In this document: positions 35,035 to 42,794 of the stretch, piece by piece | Position numbering within the stretch: position 1 is the stretch's first letter | How the letters are laid out: every line of letters begins with the position of its first letter | NCBI RefSeq assembly: GCF_019599505.1 | Contig: NZ_RKLT01000001.1 | Location: 496,001-560,000 of the forward strand | Direction of reading: 5' to 3' | DNA from: Haloarcula nitratireducens | GTDB lineage: Archaea > Halobacteriota > Halobacteria > Halobacteriales > Haloarculaceae | DNA length: 64,000 bases | Program-made: the position numbers and the translations under genes | The notes under the pieces: generated by a model | Databases searched by the model: none | Seen by the model: the letters and a program-made list of their open reading frames with translations, nothing else | Told to the model about the DNA's origin: nothing

Positions 35035-35637
35035 ATGCAGAGCGACGTCGGGCCGTTCGACCGCTTCTCGTGGGCCTACGACCGCGTGATGCCGCCGGCG
35101 CGAGCGAGCAAGTTGCGTCGAGGGTTCGGAGCGGCGGAGCGGGACGTTCGACGGGTACTCGACGTCGGCGGCGGTTCGGGACGGGCCGTCCGGGCGCTCG
35201 AAGTCCCGCGACGGATCGTCGTGGACGCCGCACCGGGTATGCTTCGACAGGCGCGGCGACACGGACTCGATACCGTCGCCGGCGACGCGGGCCGACTCCC
35301 CGTCGCGACGGCGAGCGTGGACGCGGTGTTGATCGTCGACGCGTTGCATCACATGGGCGCAGTCGATGCCGTACTGGCAGAGGCCCGCCGCGTCCTGCGT
35401 CCGGGCGGCGTCCTCGTCGTCAGGGAGTTCGATCCGGGGACGCTCCGAGGACGGGCGTTGGTAACTGCAGAACACCTCGTGGGCTTCGAGTCTACCTTCC
35501 TCCGGCCGGACGAACTGACGACGCGAATGGCGACGGCGGGGTTCGCCCCGCGCGTGGTCGAGCGGGGTTTCGGCTACACGGTGGCTGGCGTCACGAACGG
35601 GACAGGGAAGTACGGGGAGTCCGAACGCGACGTATGA
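35035..35637 (+). CDS. Class I SAM-dependent methyltransferase (UbiE-like)
   Basis: A 200-aa methyltransferase. The N-terminus FDRFSWAYDRVMPPARASKLRRGF is the small-molecule methyltransferase cap. VLDVGGGSGRAVRAL is motif I, VDAAPGMLRQARRHGLDTVAGDAGRLPV spans motifs II and III, and LPVATASVDAVLIVDALHHM the post-motif. Similar proteins methylate quinones or lipids, but the target is not clear. A TATA-like GTTTAGGG lies about 25 nt upstream. It overlaps the DUF3054 gene by 4 bp. Confidence 0.85.
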   Translation: MQSDVGPFDRFSWAYDRVMPPARASKLRRGFGAAERDVRRVLDVGGGSGRAVRALEVPRRIVVDAAPGMLRQARRHGLDTVAGDAGRLPVATASVDAVLIVDALHHMGAVDAVLAEARRVLRPGGVLVVREFDPGTLRGRALVTAEHLVGFESTFLRPDELTTRMATAGFAPRVVERGFGYTVAGVTNGTGKYGESERDV

Positions 35638-36050
35638 GCGTCTCGACGGCTGGATGGCAGCGCATCGAACCGTCATCGCGAACGGCGGTACTGGCGGCCG
35701 GTGACCTCGCGGCGATCCTCCTCTTCGTCGCGGCCGGCGAGTACCAACACGGCTACAACCCGCTCGTCGACGTGGGGCGCGTCGCCGGCACGTTCGCGCC
35801 GTTCCTCGTCGGCTGGGCGCTGATGGCCGGGGCGGCGGGACTCTACGCGACCGACGCGACGGCGAAGCTCGGACGAACGCTCGGCGTCACCGCCGTCAGC
35901 TGGATCCTGGCCGTCGTCGTCGCGATGGGACTGCGGGCGACCGCGGTATTTCACGGGGGCGCGGCGCTGACCTTCGCCGTCGTCTCCGTGCTGATCGGCG
36001 GGACGCTGCTCTGTCTCTGGCGAGCGATCGCGACGCTCGTGCTCTCGTGA
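35634..36050 (+). CDS. DUF3054 integral membrane protein
   Basis: A 138-aa membrane protein with four predicted helices (AAGDLAAILLFVAAGEYQHG, RVAGTFAPFLVGWALMAGAAGLY, TLGVTAVSWILAVVVAMGLRA and LTFAVVSVLIGGTLLCLWRAIATLVL). This four-helix layout with GEYQHG and PFLVGW fits DUF3054, of unknown function. The start overlaps the methyltransferase stop (ATGA), so both are probably expressed together. Confidence 0.82.
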   Translation: MSVSTAGWQRIEPSSRTAVLAAGDLAAILLFVAAGEYQHGYNPLVDVGRVAGTFAPFLVGWALMAGAAGLYATDATAKLGRTLGVTAVSWILAVVVAMGLRATAVFHGGAALTFAVVSVLIGGTLLCLWRAIATLVLS

Positions 36051-36134
36051 CTTCAAAAATGAAAACAGGTAGGAGATCTGTCCCGTCAGTCTGCCGTCGT
36101 CACGTCCGTTACCAAAACGAGTAACGCCCCACGG

Positions 36135-36302
36135 TCAACGGAGCTCGTCTACGTGTAGCGACACTGTCGACTGAATCCACGCCTGGTGGTTCTCCCGGTC
36201 GTAGATGACGAACTCTTCGTCACCGATGTTCAGCTCGGCGTAGCGGCGTGCCGATTCGTCCATCGCGGCGTCGTTCGTGTCGTCCGTGGCGTTCGTACTC
36301 AT
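36135..36302 (-). CDS. Small DUF7331-like protein
   Basis: A 55-aa acidic protein that starts with ATG 36302. An Asp/Asn/Ala-rich N-terminus is followed by YAELNIGDEEFVIYDRENHQAWIQS, a beta-hairpin-like core with the FVIYDRENHxAW pattern I associate with the haloarchaeal DUF7331 family. Function is unknown. A TATA box (CGCTTATTATATGC on the minus strand, 36362-36375) lies about 65 nt upstream, so it has a leader of roughly 40 nt. Confidence 0.8.
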   Translation of the reverse strand: MSTNATDDTNDAAMDESARRYAELNIGDEEFVIYDRENHQAWIQSTVSLHVDELR

Positions 36303-36764
36303 TGGTTTCGAGGGAGGTCAGCGGGGTCGCCTCTCGTCCCCCTATCGAGGAGTATCCCGGCGCATATAATAAGCGCTCGGACCCAATTATCACCCGAGAA
36401 AACAGACGGAGATCGAGCGGTAGTCTCGCGCATTCGGTTCTCAGAAGTTGAAACGGACCGCGAAGTCGCAGTTTCGCTCAGCTGTCGTGACGTTGGACGG
36501 TCCACTCGCGGACGGACCCGACGGGACTGACGAAGTTCGGTTACGTTTGCTCGGCTCTGTAACACTGCCGGATCGCCCCTGCCACTCCTCGAAGAATAGT
36601 CGGTATCGGGCCGCTACGGTGATATTCGCGAGCAGTACCTTCTCATAAGTTATAGAAATCATCCCCAATACTGTCGTACGGAATATCGAATGCCTATATG
36701 AAATACTATCCAGTGATTACGGGAAACACTTATGTACCCATAGCGCAAAGTATAGATCACACTT
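36303..36764. other. Long intergenic region between DUF7331 and a small membrane protein
   Basis: These 462 bp show no convincing gene. ORFs of 66-88 codons exist on both strands but lack acidic haloarchaeal composition. The end near 36640-36764 is AT-rich and carries TATA-like CACTTATGTA (about 36727-36736) for the next gene. Confidence 0.45.
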
Positions 36765-36998
36765 ATGACGGGTTACTACGACATTGTCCTCGGTCTCATC
36801 CCGCTCGCGATGGCTGGAATCACCGGTGTGCTCTCGATCGCCGGGTTCGCGCTGACGACCGCCATTCCGATGGCCTCTGTCGTCGCGGTCGGCCTCATCG
36901 GCCACGCGATGTTCGTCCGCGCACCCGTGGACCCGGTCCCGGAGCCGGCCGCGCAGGCGGACGCGATGCAGTCCGACTCGATCCAGAGCGCCGACTGA
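36765..36998 (+). CDS. Small two-helix membrane protein
   Basis: A 77-aa protein, function unknown. Two predicted membrane helices (IVLGLIPLAMAGITGVLSIAGFAL and AIPMASVVAVGLIGHAMFV) are followed by a polar, acidic tail (PVPEPAAQADAMQSDSIQSAD). Composition and a TATA-like element about 30 nt upstream support a real gene. It stands alone, with 78 bp to the next gene. Confidence 0.65.
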   Translation: MTGYYDIVLGLIPLAMAGITGVLSIAGFALTTAIPMASVVAVGLIGHAMFVRAPVDPVPEPAAQADAMQSDSIQSAD

Positions 36999-37076
36999 CC
37001 CCGTCGCCCGTCAGTACCGACTTCTGCTGGTTTCGCTGTCCCGTACGTTAACAAGCGGCCGCTCGAAACGTGGCGT

Positions 37077-38084
37077 ATGCCCACCGACGCGACTGCGCTG
37101 TTCCTCACGAGCGACGAGATAGCCGACCTCGCCGACCCCGCCGACTACGTGGACCCGGTCCGCGAGGGGTACCGGGAACGGGGCGAGGGCGCGCCGGCGG
37201 AGCCACGAACGACGCTGTTCAACGATGACCCTGCAGGGATGCTCACCGGGTATCTCGCTATCCTCCCCGAGACGGGCGCGATGGGCGGGTACACGTACGC
37301 CGCGGGATTCGGCGGCCGCGACGCCCACTTCTCGTTGCCGATCTTCGACGCGGAGTCGGGCGACCCGCTCGCGCTCATAGACGGCGCGAGCATGAACCCG
37401 CTGAAGACCGGTGCCGCGGGAGCGGTCGGCGTCGACGCGCTCGCGCGACGGGACGCCACCGACCTCGCGGTCATCGGGAGCGGAACGCAGGCTCGCGGAC
37501 AGGTGCGAGCGGCCGCGACGGTCAGGGACTTCGACCGCATCGAGGTGTACTCCCCGACGCAGGACCACCGCCAGTCGTTCGCGGCGGAGATGAACGAGAA
37601 CCTGGACGCGACCGTCGCCGCCGTCGCCTCGTCGGCGGCGGCCGTCGAGGGCGCGGACGTGATCATCACGGCGACGAACGCCGGCGAGCCGGTCTTCGAC
37701 GGCGACGTGCTCGAACCGGGCGCACACGTCACGGCGATGGGGCAGTACCACTCGGAGAAACGCGAGCTCGACACGACCACAATCGAACGAGCGACGTACG
37801 TGCCCGACCTGCGCGCTCGCGTCACGCGGGACGCCGGGTCGTTCATCCACGCGATGGAGGAGGGCGTCGTCGACGAGGACGACGTCCACGCCGAGCTCGG
37901 CGAGGTCGTCGCCGGCAAGGAGTCGGGTCGAACGTCGCCCGAAGAGGTCACGGTGTTCGACTCGGGCGGAACGGCGATCGAGACCGTCGCGGCCGGGAAG
38001 ATGCTGTACGACCGCGCCCGCGAGGCGGGCGTCGGCGAGGAGATAGAGTTCTCGCCCGCCAGCGAGGCGATGGACGGCCGTTAG
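37077..38084 (+). CDS. Ornithine cyclodeaminase/mu-crystallin family protein
   Basis: A 335-aa NAD(P)-dependent enzyme of the OCD/alanine dehydrogenase/mu-crystallin family. The Rossmann motif is VIGSGTQARGQVRAAA, preceded by the substrate Lys region NPLKTGAAGAVGVDALARRD. FGGRDAHFSLPIFDAESGDPLALIDGASMN is the dimerisation/substrate domain, and TVFDSGGTAIETVAAGKMLYDRA the C-terminal dinucleotide part. In archaea some members are alanine dehydrogenases and others imine reductases, so the substrate is open. Convergent with the presenilin gene, overlapping by 4 bp. Confidence 0.87.
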   Translation: MPTDATALFLTSDEIADLADPADYVDPVREGYRERGEGAPAEPRTTLFNDDPAGMLTGYLAILPETGAMGGYTYAAGFGGRDAHFSLPIFDAESGDPLALIDGASMNPLKTGAAGAVGVDALARRDATDLAVIGSGTQARGQVRAAATVRDFDRIEVYSPTQDHRQSFAAEMNENLDATVAAVASSAAAVEGADVIITATNAGEPVFDGDVLEPGAHVTAMGQYHSEKRELDTTTIERATYVPDLRARVTRDAGSFIHAMEEGVVDEDDVHAELGEVVAGKESGRTSPEEVTVFDSGGTAIETVAAGKMLYDRAREAGVGEEIEFSPASEAMDGR

Positions 38085-39127
38085 ACGTACGGACCGAGTC
38101 CGAGGGCGTCGACGAGGGTGATCCCGGCCGCGAGCGCGCCGACGACGTAGCCGGCGATGGTCCCGCCGTTGAGGAGCGGGAGACCGGCGTGTGCACGACC
38201 TTTAAGCACCATCCAGAGGAGAATCCCGAGACCGACGAAGGTGCCGACCATCGCGGTAAGCGCCGGGAGCGCCACGCCGAGGACCGTCGTAACCCCCTCG
38301 GGTGCGAAGAAGGCGGCGCTGGCGACCAGTACCGTCGGGATGACGGCGTCGCCGAGCCCGATGAACAGCGCGTCCCGTTCGAGCGCGCCGTCGTCCGATG
38401 CGTCGCCCTTTTCGGCTGTTTCAGCTCCCTCGACGCCGTCAGCAGTGGTCTCGGCCGGAGACGAGTCGCCGCCGTCCGCCGCGGCGTCGGCGTCGCGCTC
38501 GCCGGTCGGATCGGGCGTCTCCGCGTCGAGGAAGGAGTACGACGCCGAGAGCGGGATCACGAGCACGACGGGGACTTTCAGGTCCATCACGCCCGAGGCC
38601 AGCGTCAGCATGTGTTCGGTGCCGTAGACGCTGATGGCGTCGTAGACGGCCAGGACGGTGAGCAACACGAGCGACGGGAGGACGCCGAAGCTGATGCCGA
38701 ACAGCCCCGCGCCGGCCGCGCCCATCACCGCGCCGGCGGTGTCGATGACGTACCATTCGGGGTGAACCAGCAGGGCGATGCCGAGGCCCGCGGCGAGACC
38801 CACTGCGAGGACGTTGATGCCGCCGTAGGTGACGACCGGTGGAATGAGGACCCGGAACACGTACAGCGAGAGCCACGCTCCCGAGAAGACGACGAGGCCG
38901 CGTATCAACTGGTCGGCGTCGTAGCGAAACGCCAGCAACATCACGCCCGTCGCGACGAGGATTCCCAGTATGTAGAAGATGCTGTTGGCCGGGTTCGACG
39001 GGTCTTCGACCGCTTGGTACCCGGCGGTCTGGAACGGTTCGACCAGCGCGAGCGCGCCGAGTTGCACGAACAGGAAGATACCCGCGATGAGACCACACCC
39101 CGCGACAGCACGCCAGCGCCTATCCAT
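38081..39127 (-). CDS. Presenilin-like (A22) intramembrane aspartyl protease
   Basis: A 348-aa multi-pass membrane protease of the archaeal presenilin homologue family. The two catalytic aspartates sit in VYDAISVY (Asp163) and GLGDAVIP (Asp260), and the PAL motif is at 288-290 (LPALTAM). About nine hydrophobic segments are visible. Between the two catalytic helices lies a loop of about 50 acidic residues (201-250), comparable in place to the presenilin cytoplasmic loop. Members cleave membrane-spanning substrates such as leftover signal peptides; the natural substrates here are unknown. A TATA-like CCTCAAATC lies about 28 nt upstream. Confidence 0.93.
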   Translation of the reverse strand: MDRRWRAVAGCGLIAGIFLFVQLGALALVEPFQTAGYQAVEDPSNPANSIFYILGILVATGVMLLAFRYDADQLIRGLVVFSGAWLSLYVFRVLIPPVVTYGGINVLAVGLAAGLGIALLVHPEWYVIDTAGAVMGAAGAGLFGISFGVLPSLVLLTVLAVYDAISVYGTEHMLTLASGVMDLKVPVVLVIPLSASYSFLDAETPDPTGERDADAAADGGDSSPAETTADGVEGAETAEKGDASDDGALERDALFIGLGDAVIPTVLVASAAFFAPEGVTTVLGVALPALTAMVGTFVGLGILLWMVLKGRAHAGLPLLNGGTIAGYVVGALAAGITLVDALGLGPYV

Positions 39128-39202
39128 GTGATAACGTGTGCGAGGCCGCGATTTGAGGGTTACGGAGGCGTGCGAACGGAGTCGTCTCCGCGCGGTTCGC
39201 CG

Positions 39203-39430
39203 CTACCGAGCGTACAGCGTGGTCCCCAGCAGCCCGGGGAGGTGAACGCCCTCGGCCGGCGAGACGGCCACGTACGGCCGGTCCACCGGGCCGAAGACGT
39301 CGACGACCGAGCCGACCGTCGTCAGTTCCTCGTCGAGCGTCTCGGTGCCCACGTCCGCGTACCCCTCGTCGGGCGAGCGGACCACCGCGAGGCCCTGAGC
39401 GACCCTGACGACGGAGCCGACGCGCTTCAT
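39203..39430 (-). CDS. gar1: H/ACA ribonucleoprotein subunit Gar1-like
   Basis: RNA-binding cofactor of the H/ACA pseudouridylation complex. The 75-aa small beta-barrel reads [41 protein letters not shown] and LGTTLYAR, the GAR1/NAF1 core with the conserved VG-x-V-x-D-V-F-G-P segment. The start overlaps the SRP19 stop by 4 bp. This SRP19-Gar1 coupling is common in haloarchaea. Confidence 0.9.
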   Translation of the reverse strand: MKRVGSVVRVAQGLAVVRSPDEGYADVGTETLDEELTTVGSVVDVFGPVDRPYVAVSPAEGVHLPGLLGTTLYAR

Positions 39431-39705
39431 TCGCGCAGCGCCTGCAGGTAGACGGCGACGGCGCCGAGGAGGTCCGTCTTCGTGGCGTCGTCGGCGTTCT
39501 TCACGAGCACGCGCCCGCGGGTCTCGTACTCCCGGGGATACGCCTTGTCGCGCTCGATGACGGCGTCGTAGCCGACCTGTTGGACGGCCTTGGCGATCTC
39601 GTCCACAGTCGGATCCGCGATGGCGACGTCGCGGGGGACCCGTCGGCCCTCGCTGCGCGAGCGCTCCGCGTCGAAGGCCGCCGGCCAGATTACGTTCTCG
39701 ACCAT
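39427..39705 (-). CDS. srp19: Signal recognition particle 19 kDa protein
   Basis: Binds 7S RNA and prepares it for SRP54. The 92-aa protein has [64 protein letters not shown], the family pattern with the basic RNA-binding region. ATG 39705 is preferred over ATG 39720, since a TATA-like CTTTAG (39727-39732, minus) lies 25 nt upstream of 39705 and homologues start MVENVIWP. Coupled to gar1. Confidence 0.93.
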   Translation of the reverse strand: MVENVIWPAAFDAERSRSEGRRVPRDVAIADPTVDEIAKAVQQVGYDAVIERDKAYPREYETRGRVLVKNADDATKTDLLGAVAVYLQALRE

Positions 39706-39794
39706 ATAGGCAGTGGCCATCCCTGGCTAAAGTGCCTTTCCGATGCCACCGGTGAAGGTACACTTACATATCAGAACGAGTAACGGGTTAGCAG

Positions 39795-40529
39795 ATGGTC
39801 AACAAGGTCCTCATCAGTTTAGCGGCGGTAGTCCTCCTCTCGGCCGTCAGCGTCGGTGTGATGATCGGGACGCAACTCGACGGCGGACTGGCGAGCACGC
39901 CGACCGAGACGCCGACGGGGCCACAGGATAGTATCGAGACGGCGACGGCGACGCCCGCGCCAGCGACGGCGACGAAGACGGCGACTCCCGTTCGAACCGA
40001 ACGGCGAACGTCGATACCGCCGTCGCGGTTCGACGAGACTGCGATCTCTCAGTACGTCGCCACGTACCTCAGCGACGCACGGGCCGAGAAAGGTCTCGAC
40101 AGATTCGAAACCGGCGGTAGAACGGCAAAGCGCGTCGAAGCGATGGCACAGAGCCACAGCGAAGCGATGGCCGAAGCCCGAAACGCGGCCCACACCATCG
40201 ATGGCGTCACCAGCGCGGAGCGATACGAGAACCACGACCTGACGCAGTACTGCGAGTTCAAGTCGGCCGAACACTCCTACGTCGAGACCCCTCGGAGGAA
40301 TCGCTTCGAGGCGGTCGGCGCGACCGTCGCCGGACAGACCTACGAAGCGAACGGCGAGACGCGGTTCAACGCGAACGACAGCGCCGTCGCACGGGCGATA
40401 GTTGACGGGTGGCTGAACTCCGGTACCTACCGCGAACGGTTGTTCCTCGACAACGCGGAGCGACTCGGCGTCGGGGTGGTCGTGACCGACGACGGCGACG
40501 TGTACGCGACCGCGAACATCTGCGGGTGA
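39795..40529 (+). CDS. Membrane-anchored or secreted CAP-domain (SCP/TAPS) protein
   Basis: A 244-aa protein. One N-terminal helix (VLISLAAVVLLSAVSVGVMIGTQL) acts as a signal or anchor, then a Thr/Pro/Ala linker (about 32-75), then a CAP domain from about 80. The domain holds VATYLSDARAEKGLDRFETGG, KRVEAMAQSHSEAMAEARNAAHTI, VARAIVDGWLNSGTYRERLFLDNAERLGVGVVV and YATANIC. CAP proteins are secreted and of varied function; none is fixed for archaea. A TATA-like CACTTACATATC lies about 28 nt upstream. Confidence 0.85.
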   Translation: MVNKVLISLAAVVLLSAVSVGVMIGTQLDGGLASTPTETPTGPQDSIETATATPAPATATKTATPVRTERRTSIPPSRFDETAISQYVATYLSDARAEKGLDRFETGGRTAKRVEAMAQSHSEAMAEARNAAHTIDGVTSAERYENHDLTQYCEFKSAEHSYVETPRRNRFEAVGATVAGQTYEANGETRFNANDSAVARAIVDGWLNSGTYRERLFLDNAERLGVGVVVTDDGDVYATANICG

Positions 40530-40600
40530 CCGCTTAGCCACCGTTTTATCAGCCGATACGTTTAAGATACGTCCACCCATCAATCGTGGTATACGGTACC

Positions 40601-40864
40601 ATGGCACAGTCACACGCACAATCGTTGCCGTCGGCCGACTCGAAACTCCTCGAAACGCTCGCCGAGACCGCGCCCGAGTACCCCACCGTCGCCGCCAGTC
40701 GCTGTCCCGTCTCGCTGGAGGAGGCCAGAGAGCGCTGTGAGCGACTCGCGACGGCGGGGCTCCTCGAACGAGTCACGGCAGAACCGGTGTACCGCGTCAC
40801 CGAAGACGGTCGTCGCGTCGTCGCCGCTGCCGAGGAGACGGTCTACTCGGCGACCGGCGACTAA
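40601..40864 (+). CDS. Small winged-helix-like protein
   Basis: An 87-aa protein. SKLLETLAETAPEYPTVAASRCPVSLEEARERCERLATAGLLERVTAEPVYRVTEDGRRVV is a standard winged helix-turn-helix layout, with the recognition helix around EEARERCERLATAGLLERV and the wing at YRVTEDG, so a DNA-binding regulator is the best guess. GTTTAAGATAC 35-45 nt upstream is TATA-like. Convergent with the MaoC gene, overlapping by 4 bp. Confidence 0.65.
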   Translation: MAQSHAQSLPSADSKLLETLAETAPEYPTVAASRCPVSLEEARERCERLATAGLLERVTAEPVYRVTEDGRRVVAAAEETVYSATGD

Positions 40865-41292
40865 CGCCGCTGCCAGAGGACCTGTCCGATCATCGAGAGG
40901 ACGGTCTCGTCGGCGTCGGTGGTCGTCGTGACCTCCGTCGCGACGCGACCGCGCGCCTCGTCCCACACCTCTTTCTCGACGACCTCGGTCCGCACCGAGA
41001 GCGCGTCGCCCGGCCGGACCGGTGTCGGCCACCGGAGTGAGTCGACCCCCAGCGCACCCATCGCCCCGGTTCCCGACAACCGATGGTCGACGAGCAAACG
41101 CATCGTCATCGCCGCCGTGTGCCATCCGCTCGCGACCAAGTCGCCGAACATCGACCCCTCGGCGGCGTCCTCGTCGGTGTGAAACGGCTGCGGGTCGTAC
41201 TGGCCCGCGAACGTCGTTATCTCTTCGCGGGTCACCTCGTACTCGCCGAAGGTCGCAGAATCACCGACAGCGAGGTCTTCGAAGTACTCCAT
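40861..41292 (-). CDS. MaoC-like hotdog-fold dehydratase
   Basis: A 143-aa single-hotdog protein of the MaoC/(R)-specific enoyl-CoA hydratase family. FAGQYDPQPFHTDEDAAEGSMFGDLVASGWHTAAMTMRLL contains the active-site D-P-x-x-x-H and the SGWHT segment conserved in family members. LRWPTPVRPGDALSVRTEVVEKE is the domain's core strand pair. It probably hydrates enoyl-CoA esters, but the substrate is open. Leaderless-type TATA (CAATTTAGGAC, 41317-41327 minus). Confidence 0.9.
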   Translation of the reverse strand: MEYFEDLAVGDSATFGEYEVTREEITTFAGQYDPQPFHTDEDAAEGSMFGDLVASGWHTAAMTMRLLVDHRLSGTGAMGALGVDSLRWPTPVRPGDALSVRTEVVEKEVWDEARGRVATEVTTTTDADETVLSMIGQVLWQRR

Positions 41293-41329
41293 ACCGACCG
41301 CTAGCGGGGTCGGGTCCTAAATTGCGAGG

Positions 41330-41334
41330 AAAAA
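41330..41334 (-). terminator. Possible T-tract terminator after coxB
   Basis: TTTTT on the minus strand 10-14 nt after the coxB stop. Archaeal terminators are often simple U-tracts, though this one overlaps the next gene's promoter region. Confidence 0.3.
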
Positions 41335-41343
41335 CGAAGGCCG

Positions 41344-42306
41344 TCAGTTCGCGGTCTGGGTCGCTTGCGCGGTGTCCGTGGTCTGGGGCGTCTGCGTTGC
41401 TTCTCCGGACTGCGTCGGCTGTGCGGTCTGCGTGGCCTCTCCGCTCTGGGTCCCCTGCGGCGTTCCCGTCTGAGTACCCTGTGCCGTCTGCGTGCCCTGT
41501 GGCGTTCCCGTCGTCTGGTTGCCGGACTGACTGGTCTGATTACCCGACTGACTCGTCTGGTTGCCGGATTGGCTGCTCTGGTTGGCCTGCTGCTGGACCC
41601 ACTGGTCGTACTCGTCCTGTGGCATCACGACGACCTCGCCGAGCATCTGCGAGTGGCCGGAGCCACAGTACTCCGCGCAGTAGAGCTGATACGTTCCGGT
41701 CTCCGTCGGTTTCGTCGTGAGGCGGTTGTACTGTCCGGGGAAGGCGTCGGCTTTCAGTCCCAGGCTCGGGACGTGGAACGCGTGCAGCCAGTCGCGTGAC
41801 GTGACTCGTATGTTCACGTTCCTATCGACCGGGAGCCGGAGCGTTCCGGAGGACGTCGCCTGCGCCGTCTCGTTGAAACTCGAACCGTTGTGGTAGAACG
41901 ACCAGCCGTAGCGGTAGGCCTGTATCTCGATGTGTTCGGGGTTCTCCTGCTGGATGTTCGCGCCTTCCGCTTCGGCCGTGACGTAAGGGTTAGCCAGCAC
42001 CTGATAGGAGGCGACGCCGACGAACAGGAGGATGATCGCGGTTGCGACCGTCCACGTGATCTCGAGCCGGCGGTTCTCCATCGTCGGCAGCGGCTCGTCC
42101 TGCTTGCGGAAGCGCCAGACGGTGTAGATGAGGATCCCCTCGACGAGGACGGTGATCGGGATCGCGACGTAGAGCAGATTCATGTTCAGGTCCCAGATCT
42201 GCTCTACCGTCGTCGAGGCGGACGGCTGTGCGGCGACCGGTTCGACGGCGAGCGCGAGTAACGCCGCGCCGAACAGAGCGGCAAGACCGACACGTCTCCG
42301 GGTCAT
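41344..42306 (-). CDS. coxB: Cytochrome c oxidase subunit II with long glycine/glutamine/threonine tail
   Basis: CuA-bearing subunit of a heme-copper oxidase, 320 aa. After a signal peptide (about 1-26), two membrane helices (LLYVAIPITVLVEGILIYTVWRF and WTVATAIILLFVGVASYQVL) anchor the protein. The periplasmic cupredoxin holds the CuA ligands His175 (DWLHAFHVP), Cys210, Cys214, His218 and Met221 (YCAEYCGSGHSQM). Residues 241-320 are an added low-complexity tail with sequons at 242, 249, 256 and 263. Subunit I is not in this window. A TATA box (CAGTTATTTATTCG, minus, 42328-42340) lies 28 nt upstream. Confidence 0.96.
   Translation of the reverse strand: MTRRRVGLAALFGAALLALAVEPVAAQPSASTTVEQIWDLNMNLLYVAIPITVLVEGILIYTVWRFRKQDEPLPTMENRRLEITWTVATAIILLFVGVASYQVLANPYVTAEAEGANIQQENPEHIEIQAYRYGWSFYHNGSSFNETAQATSSGTLRLPVDRNVNIRVTSRDWLHAFHVPSLGLKADAFPGQYNRLTTKPTETGTYQLYCAEYCGSGHSQMLGEVVVMPQDEYDQWVQQQANQSSQSGNQTSQSGNQTSQSGNQTTGTPQGTQTAQGTQTGTPQGTQSGEATQTAQPTQSGEATQTPQTTDTAQATQTAN
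41512..41586 (-). repeat. Seven-residue repeat block coding N-glycosylation sequons in coxB
   Basis: Residues 241-265 of CoxB repeat S-Q-S-G-N-Q-T with 7-residue spacing, so N-x-T/S sites recur at 242, 249, 256 and 263 in the extracellular tail. Confidence 0.75.
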
Positions 42307-42794
42307 GCTCGCGGCTTAGGAAGTCACGAATAAATAACTGCTGTCTTCGGTTTCGCGGGGGCGGAATCCACCCGTCGTCGCCGGAGGACGACAGCGTTCC
42401 ACACTGTCGGTTCTCTCTCGTCCTTCCGTCGCTCGTCGGGTCGGTCTCGAGTGCGGTCGCCGATCGGACTAGACGGCTCCGAACGGTGAGTAACCGGATA
42501 CTGATAGCTTTCCAAGGAACCGAAAAGCGCGATAACTCGACCATTACCAAGCCACTTATCGCCGCTTTATCGCACGCATGTCGGACCAGCGCCGGCCCAG
42601 CGGACCGATCCCGCGTTCACTCCCTCCCGACGAGCGGTCGGACGACGTCGAGAGCTTCGGTGCGGTGAGGGGTGGGGAGCGCCCGCGGACGGGGACGGCC
42701 CGATGATGGGACCCGATGGTGCGGTCCGACTTCGACGGCAGCGTCGAGTACACAGTCGGCAGTACCCGTTGCCGTCCGACGAGAGAACCACAAT
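42307..42794. other. Long intergenic region upstream of the surface protein gene
   Basis: These 488 bp contain the coxB promoter and little else of clear function. A 42-codon ORF (42578-42706) is noted separately. I find no strong TATA close to ATG 42795, so the surface-protein transcript may start near TATA-like CGCTTTATCGC at about 42562-42572, giving a leader of roughly 200 nt. Confidence 0.45.
42578..42706 (+). CDS. Possible 42-aa ORF, unsupported
   Basis: ATG 42578 opens a 42-residue frame (MSDQRRPSGPIPRSLPPDER at the start) ending TGA 42706. It is Arg/Pro-rich, without the acidic character usual here, and sits about 90 bp before the surface protein. Two TATA-like stretches lie 10-25 nt upstream. 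I cannot tell whether it is expressed. Confidence 0.2.
   Translation: MSDQRRPSGPIPRSLPPDERSDDVESFGAVRGGERPRTGTAR

Noticed and set aside
36299..36668. Several 60-90 codon frames in the gap before the small membrane protein
   Set aside because: They lack acidic composition, overlap each other on both strands and have no supporting motif.
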